DNA from: Sulfuritalea sp. | GTDB lineage: Bacteria; Pseudomonadota; Gammaproteobacteria; Burkholderiales; Rhodocyclaceae | Reading direction: 5' to 3' | Assembly: GCA_022842325.1 (NCBI GenBank) | Contig: JALHPU010000019.1 | Coordinates: forward strand, 1 to 64,000 | DNA length: 64,000 nucleotides | Part shown: one piece after another, positions 60,895 to 64,000 of the stretch | How the letters are laid out: every line of letters begins with the position of its first letter | Numbering within the stretch: the stretch's first letter is position 1 | Made by a program: the position numbers and the translations under genes | The notes under the pieces: model-generated | What the model was told of the DNA's origin: nothing | What the model saw: the letters and a program-made list of their open reading frames with translations, nothing else | Database searches by the model: none

Positions 60895-61125
60895 GTGGCC
60901 ATTCACCATTTTCAACTTCAGGGCGAGTTCATCGAACTGAACGTCCTCCTCAAGCTGCTGGCGCTGGCGCCGTCCGGCGGCGCCGCCAAGGCGCTGATCG
61001 GCGAAGGTGCGGCAAGCGTCGACGGCATGATCGAAACCCGCATCCGCCGCAAGCTGCGCGCCGGCCAGGTGGTGCGCCTGGCGGATGAAGAAATCCGCAT
61101 CGTCGCCTCCGATGTCGCGGGCTGA
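60895..61125 (+). CDS. S4-domain RNA-binding protein (YbcJ-like)
   Basis: 76 residues with an S4 core (EFIELNVLLKLLALAPSGGAAKALIGEGAASVDG). GTG start preceded by GGAGGA. Small cytoplasmic RNA-binding protein. Confidence 0.87.
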   Translation: MAIHHFQLQGEFIELNVLLKLLALAPSGGAAKALIGEGAASVDGMIETRIRRKLRAGQVVRLADEEIRIVASDVAG

Positions 61126-61149
61126 TTCCCTTTTTGAACTGATGCCCTC

Positions 61150-62064
61150 ATGACCATACAGTGGTTTCCCGGCCACATGACCTCGGCCCGGCGCAAGGCG
61201 GCCGAAACCATGGCGCTGACCGACGTGGTGATCGAGGTCTGCGACGCGCGCCTGCCCGAGGCCAGCAGCAACCCGATGATCCGCGAGCTGCGCCTGCACC
61301 GCCAGCGTCCCTGCCTCAAGCTGCTGAACAAGGCCGACCTCGCCGACCCTGCGGTGACGCAAGCCTGGATCGACTATTACAACAGCCAGCCCGGGGTCAA
61401 GGCGGTGGCGATCTCGAGCAAGAACCCGGGCGAGGCGGCGCGCGTACCGGGCCTGTGCAAGCTCCTGGCGCCGCACCGCAACGACGGCATCAAGCCGCTG
61501 CGGATGCTGATCATGGGCATTCCCAACGTCGGCAAATCGACACTGATGAATGCGCTGCTCAAGCGCCGCGTGGCCGCCGTCGGCGACGAGCCGGCGGTGA
61601 CCAAGTCGCAGATGTGCATCGACCTCGGCCCGGCCATGACCATCACCGATACGCCGGGCCTGATGTGGCCCAAGATCAGGCACGACAGCGACGGCTTCAT
61701 GCTCGCTGCGAGCCACGCCATCGGCCGCAATGCGGTGATCGATTCGGAAGTCGGCATATTTCTCGCCGCGCTGCTGCTGCAACGCTATCCGGCGCTGCTG
61801 ACGGAACGCTACGGCATCGCCACGGACGGCATGGACGGCGTCGGCGTGGTCGAGGCGGTGGCGAAGAAGCGCGGCTGCATCGTCAAGGGCCGTCGCGGCG
61901 GCGACCTCGACCTGGAAAAGGCGGCAATGATCCTGCTGACCGATTATCGCAGCGGCAAGCTCGGCCGCATCAGCCTGGAAAGCCCGGAAAGCCGTGCCGC
62001 GATGCTGGCGGCGGCGGACCATCCGGACGCCGCCGGCACCCCGGCGACAGCGGACCCCGACTAA
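61150..62064 (+). CDS. ylqF: Ribosome biogenesis GTPase YlqF (RbgA)
   Basis: 304 residues. Circularly permuted GTPase: LLNKADLAD (G4) precedes GIPNVGKST (G1) and DTPGLMWP (G3). N-terminus MTIQWFPGHMTSARR is diagnostic. Acts in large-subunit assembly. Starts 24 bases after the S4 gene. Confidence 0.93.
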   Translation: MTIQWFPGHMTSARRKAAETMALTDVVIEVCDARLPEASSNPMIRELRLHRQRPCLKLLNKADLADPAVTQAWIDYYNSQPGVKAVAISSKNPGEAARVPGLCKLLAPHRNDGIKPLRMLIMGIPNVGKSTLMNALLKRRVAAVGDEPAVTKSQMCIDLGPAMTITDTPGLMWPKIRHDSDGFMLAASHAIGRNAVIDSEVGIFLAALLLQRYPALLTERYGIATDGMDGVGVVEAVAKKRGCIVKGRRGGDLDLEKAAMILLTDYRSGKLGRISLESPESRAAMLAAADHPDAAGTPATADPD

Positions 62065-62245
62065 AGCCCGACGGGTGCGGGTCACCCGGCCGGCTGACCA
62101 CAGAATAACCTTGATATGGTTATGGTTTAACCGTACAGTTCGATCTCCAATTAACTTGATCTTGGTCAATTTCTTGACGAAATACTGACCGCCGGGGAAT
62201 CGCAACGCATTGGGGGGGATGTTTCATGGCAGGCGTCGGGGGACG

Positions 62246-63400
62246 ATGAATCATTGGGGCACGCTAACTCCTGTGCCTGCGGCGCGGGTGTGTTCGGCCG
62301 GACTTTGGCAATGGACGCTGCTTGCCCTGCTCGTGATCGGGCTCGCTGCCTGTGCGCCGGTAGCCCCGCGATCGCAGAAGGTCGCAAAAATCCCGCAGAC
62401 CCTGCTCTGGCCCATGCCCCCGGACCTGCCGCGCTTCGAGTTCGAAACGGTGCTGCAGTCGGTCGCCGATATCGCGCCAGCTACCGATGACGACCGCTGG
62501 AAACGCATGCTCCAGGGCCAACCGGATACCAGCGATGCGCTGGCGATCAACAAACCCTCCGCCATCGTCAGCCGCGGCGGTCGCGTGTATGTCGCGGAGC
62601 CGGGGGCACGGGCCATCACGGTGTTCGACGCCGCGCGCAAAAGGCTGTTCCGCTTCGGTCTGCGCGAACCCAATGTCCTGAAACGCCCCCAGGCCCTCGC
62701 CCTGGACGACGCCGGGAAGGTCTATGTGCTCGATGCGCAACTGCGCAAGGTGATGATTTTCGACGGCATGGGCCTGTTCCTCGACTCAATCGCCCTGGGT
62801 CGCAGGTTTTCGAACCCTGTCGGAATCGCGGTGCAAGGGGATGGCCAAACCGTGTATGTGGTCGATCGCGGCAACGTCGACCAGGATGACCACAAGGTAG
62901 TGGCGCTGGCGCCCGACGGCACGGAGGGCATCCGGATCGGGCCGCGCGGCAGCGGACCCGGGCAGTTCAACATCCCGCTGGCGGCGGCGGTCGCCGCCGA
63001 CGGCACGCTGTATGTCGTCGATTCCGGAAATTTCCGGGTCCAGGCATTCAACGCCAAAGGCGAGTTCAAGTTCCAGTTCGGCGGCGCAGGGGTAGGCATC
63101 GGACAGTTTTCGCGGCCGCGCGCCATCTCCCTGGATCACGAGGGCAATATCTACGTCTCGGACGGCGGCTTCAACAATGTGCAGATTTTCAATTCTGCCG
63201 GGCAGCTGCTGATGCCATTGGGCCGTTTGAGTCGCGAGCCGGGTCCGGGCAACTACGCCCTGATCGCCGGCATCGCCATCGACGAAACCCGGCGCCTGTA
63301 CGTGGTCGATCATTACTTCAAGAAGATCGAAGTCTTTCGCCGGCTGAGCGACGAAGAAGCCTTGCAAAAAGCCACGGCACACAAGCGGGCAGCGAGCTGA
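62246..63400 (+). CDS. NHL-repeat beta-propeller lipoprotein
   Basis: 384 residues. Lipobox GLAAC (about 35). Six NHL-type blades of the form RPQALALDDAGKVYVLDAQLRKVMIFD and PRAISLDHEGNIYVSDGGFNNVQIFN. Start chosen at 62246 (GGGGGA upstream); 62219 is an in-frame alternative. Next to a multiheme cytochrome, which is a known pairing in extracellular electron transfer loci. Confidence 0.87.
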   Translation: MNHWGTLTPVPAARVCSAGLWQWTLLALLVIGLAACAPVAPRSQKVAKIPQTLLWPMPPDLPRFEFETVLQSVADIAPATDDDRWKRMLQGQPDTSDALAINKPSAIVSRGGRVYVAEPGARAITVFDAARKRLFRFGLREPNVLKRPQALALDDAGKVYVLDAQLRKVMIFDGMGLFLDSIALGRRFSNPVGIAVQGDGQTVYVVDRGNVDQDDHKVVALAPDGTEGIRIGPRGSGPGQFNIPLAAAVAADGTLYVVDSGNFRVQAFNAKGEFKFQFGGAGVGIGQFSRPRAISLDHEGNIYVSDGGFNNVQIFNSAGQLLMPLGRLSREPGPGNYALIAGIAIDETRRLYVVDHYFKKIEVFRRLSDEEALQKATAHKRAAS

Positions 63401-63431
63401 ATCGCTGCATCGAGGAACAAGGAACCATCCC

Positions 63432-64000
63432 ATGCGACACGCAAACCCTGTCTCGAATAGATCCGCGCTGCGGCGTCATTCGCTGCCGATTTCACTGCTC
63501 ACGATGCTCCATCTGGCCAGTCTGGCGGTGCTGGGCCTTGCCGGCAGCGAAAGCCGCGCCGACGTCGACCTGCCGAGCAAATTCTCCAATCAGTCGAGCG
63601 TCAGGAACACCCGCCACAACCTTACCCAGAGGCAGGCTGCGGGCGGACCTTCCGGGGTCAATATGGACCCGTATCGAAACGATTACGCGGAAGTCTGCGT
63701 CTATTGCCATACGCCCCACGGCGCCAACACCAACGTCGGCGCGCCGCTGTGGAACAGGAACATTCCGAGCACCACCTATACCGTGTATAGCTCGAACAGC
63801 CTGACGCAATCGATCTCCCAGCCCGGGGCCGCCTCGCTGGTGTGCCTGTCCTGCCACGACGGGCAGCAGGCGGTGGATGCGATCATGAACATGCCGGGCT
63901 CCGGACGCTACAGTTCGGCGCCGAACACGGGCTTCCTCAATACCTGGAGCAATCCCAGCGGCCTCGGACCGTTTGCACACGCGGGCCTTAAGGATGGCGA
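63432..64000 (+). CDS. Multiheme c-type cytochrome, 5' part
   Basis: First 189 codons of an exported cytochrome, cut by the right edge. After a long signal (MRHANPVSNRSALRRHSLPISLLTMLHLASLAVLGLAGS...) come CVYCHTPHGAN and CLSCHDG; the TPHG and CLSCHDG styles recall large multiheme cytochromes. 31 bases after the NHL gene, so probably one operon. Haem number beyond two is not seen. Confidence 0.85.
   Translation, partial: MRHANPVSNRSALRRHSLPISLLTMLHLASLAVLGLAGSESRADVDLPSKFSNQSSVRNTRHNLTQRQAAGGPSGVNMDPYRNDYAEVCVYCHTPHGANTNVGAPLWNRNIPSTTYTVYSSNSLTQSISQPGAASLVCLSCHDGQQAVDAIMNMPGSGRYSSAPNTGFLNTWSNPSGLGPFAHAGLKDG

Overview
The window reads as one high-GC chromosomal segment of a betaproteobacterium, probably a respiratory, sulfur-metabolising member of the Rhodocyclales/Nitrosomonadales type. 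The evidence is many c-type cytochromes, two ArsR-rhodanese regulators, an SQR-like flavoprotein, a lexA-imuA-imuB/dnaE2 mutagenesis set, and the glycine riboswitch-gcvTHP locus. The genus cannot be fixed from sequence alone.

Region 1 (1-18840) is redox and sulfur. dnaE2 runs off the left edge on the minus strand with its own perfect LexA box. It is followed by a heptaheme lipoprotein; an ArsR-rhodanese regulator divergent from a DsrE / SQR-like / TlpA / methyltransferase cluster; and a second ArsR-rhodanese regulator divergent, across a perfect inverted-repeat operator, from a tightly overlapping operon. That operon encodes a sterol-desaturase-like protein, a TVP38-rhodanese fusion, a membrane polyferredoxin fused to a GltD-like flavoprotein, a small membrane protein, an octaheme HAO-like cytochrome and a triheme cytochrome. 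Two near-identical monoheme cytochromes close the region.

Region 2 (19000-40920) is mostly core: lexA-imuA-imuB (SOS), gcvTHP behind a tandem glycine riboswitch, bactofilin, VapBC, a GcvR-like ACT protein, GST, trhP, a lipoyl protein, a PAS-GGDEF protein, an MBL-GAF protein, CcdAB, ettA, transporters and an orphan Rieske protein.

Region 3 (about 41000-47220) is visibly AT-richer and carries at least four attC-like recombination sites but no integrase. I read it as an integron cassette array (CALIN). It holds lipoprotein, TPR-like, HEPN-like and small envelope genes, and is interrupted by a truncated second copy of the Rieske gene with its upstream leader.

Region 4 (47220-54790) is core again: two small membrane proteins, two exported proteins, rlhA, dusC and an autotransporter. 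Region 5 (55340-60075) is a second AT-richer island on the minus strand: a CsgG/DUF4810/DUF799 lipoprotein operon, an unknown Cys/His protein and a 531-residue AvcD-like antiphage cytidine deaminase. Region 6 (60495-64000) holds an MTH1187-like protein, an S4 protein, a YlqF GTPase, an NHL-repeat lipoprotein and the start of a multiheme cytochrome cut by the right edge.

Two dispersed repeat families thread through the window. One is a roughly 26-bp sequence, found in eleven copies, that is read in frame as VGAGDTA or APAPTLA inside several enzymes. The other is a REP-like palindrome (GTAGGGCGGACTTCAGTCC), one copy of which lies in frame inside imuB.
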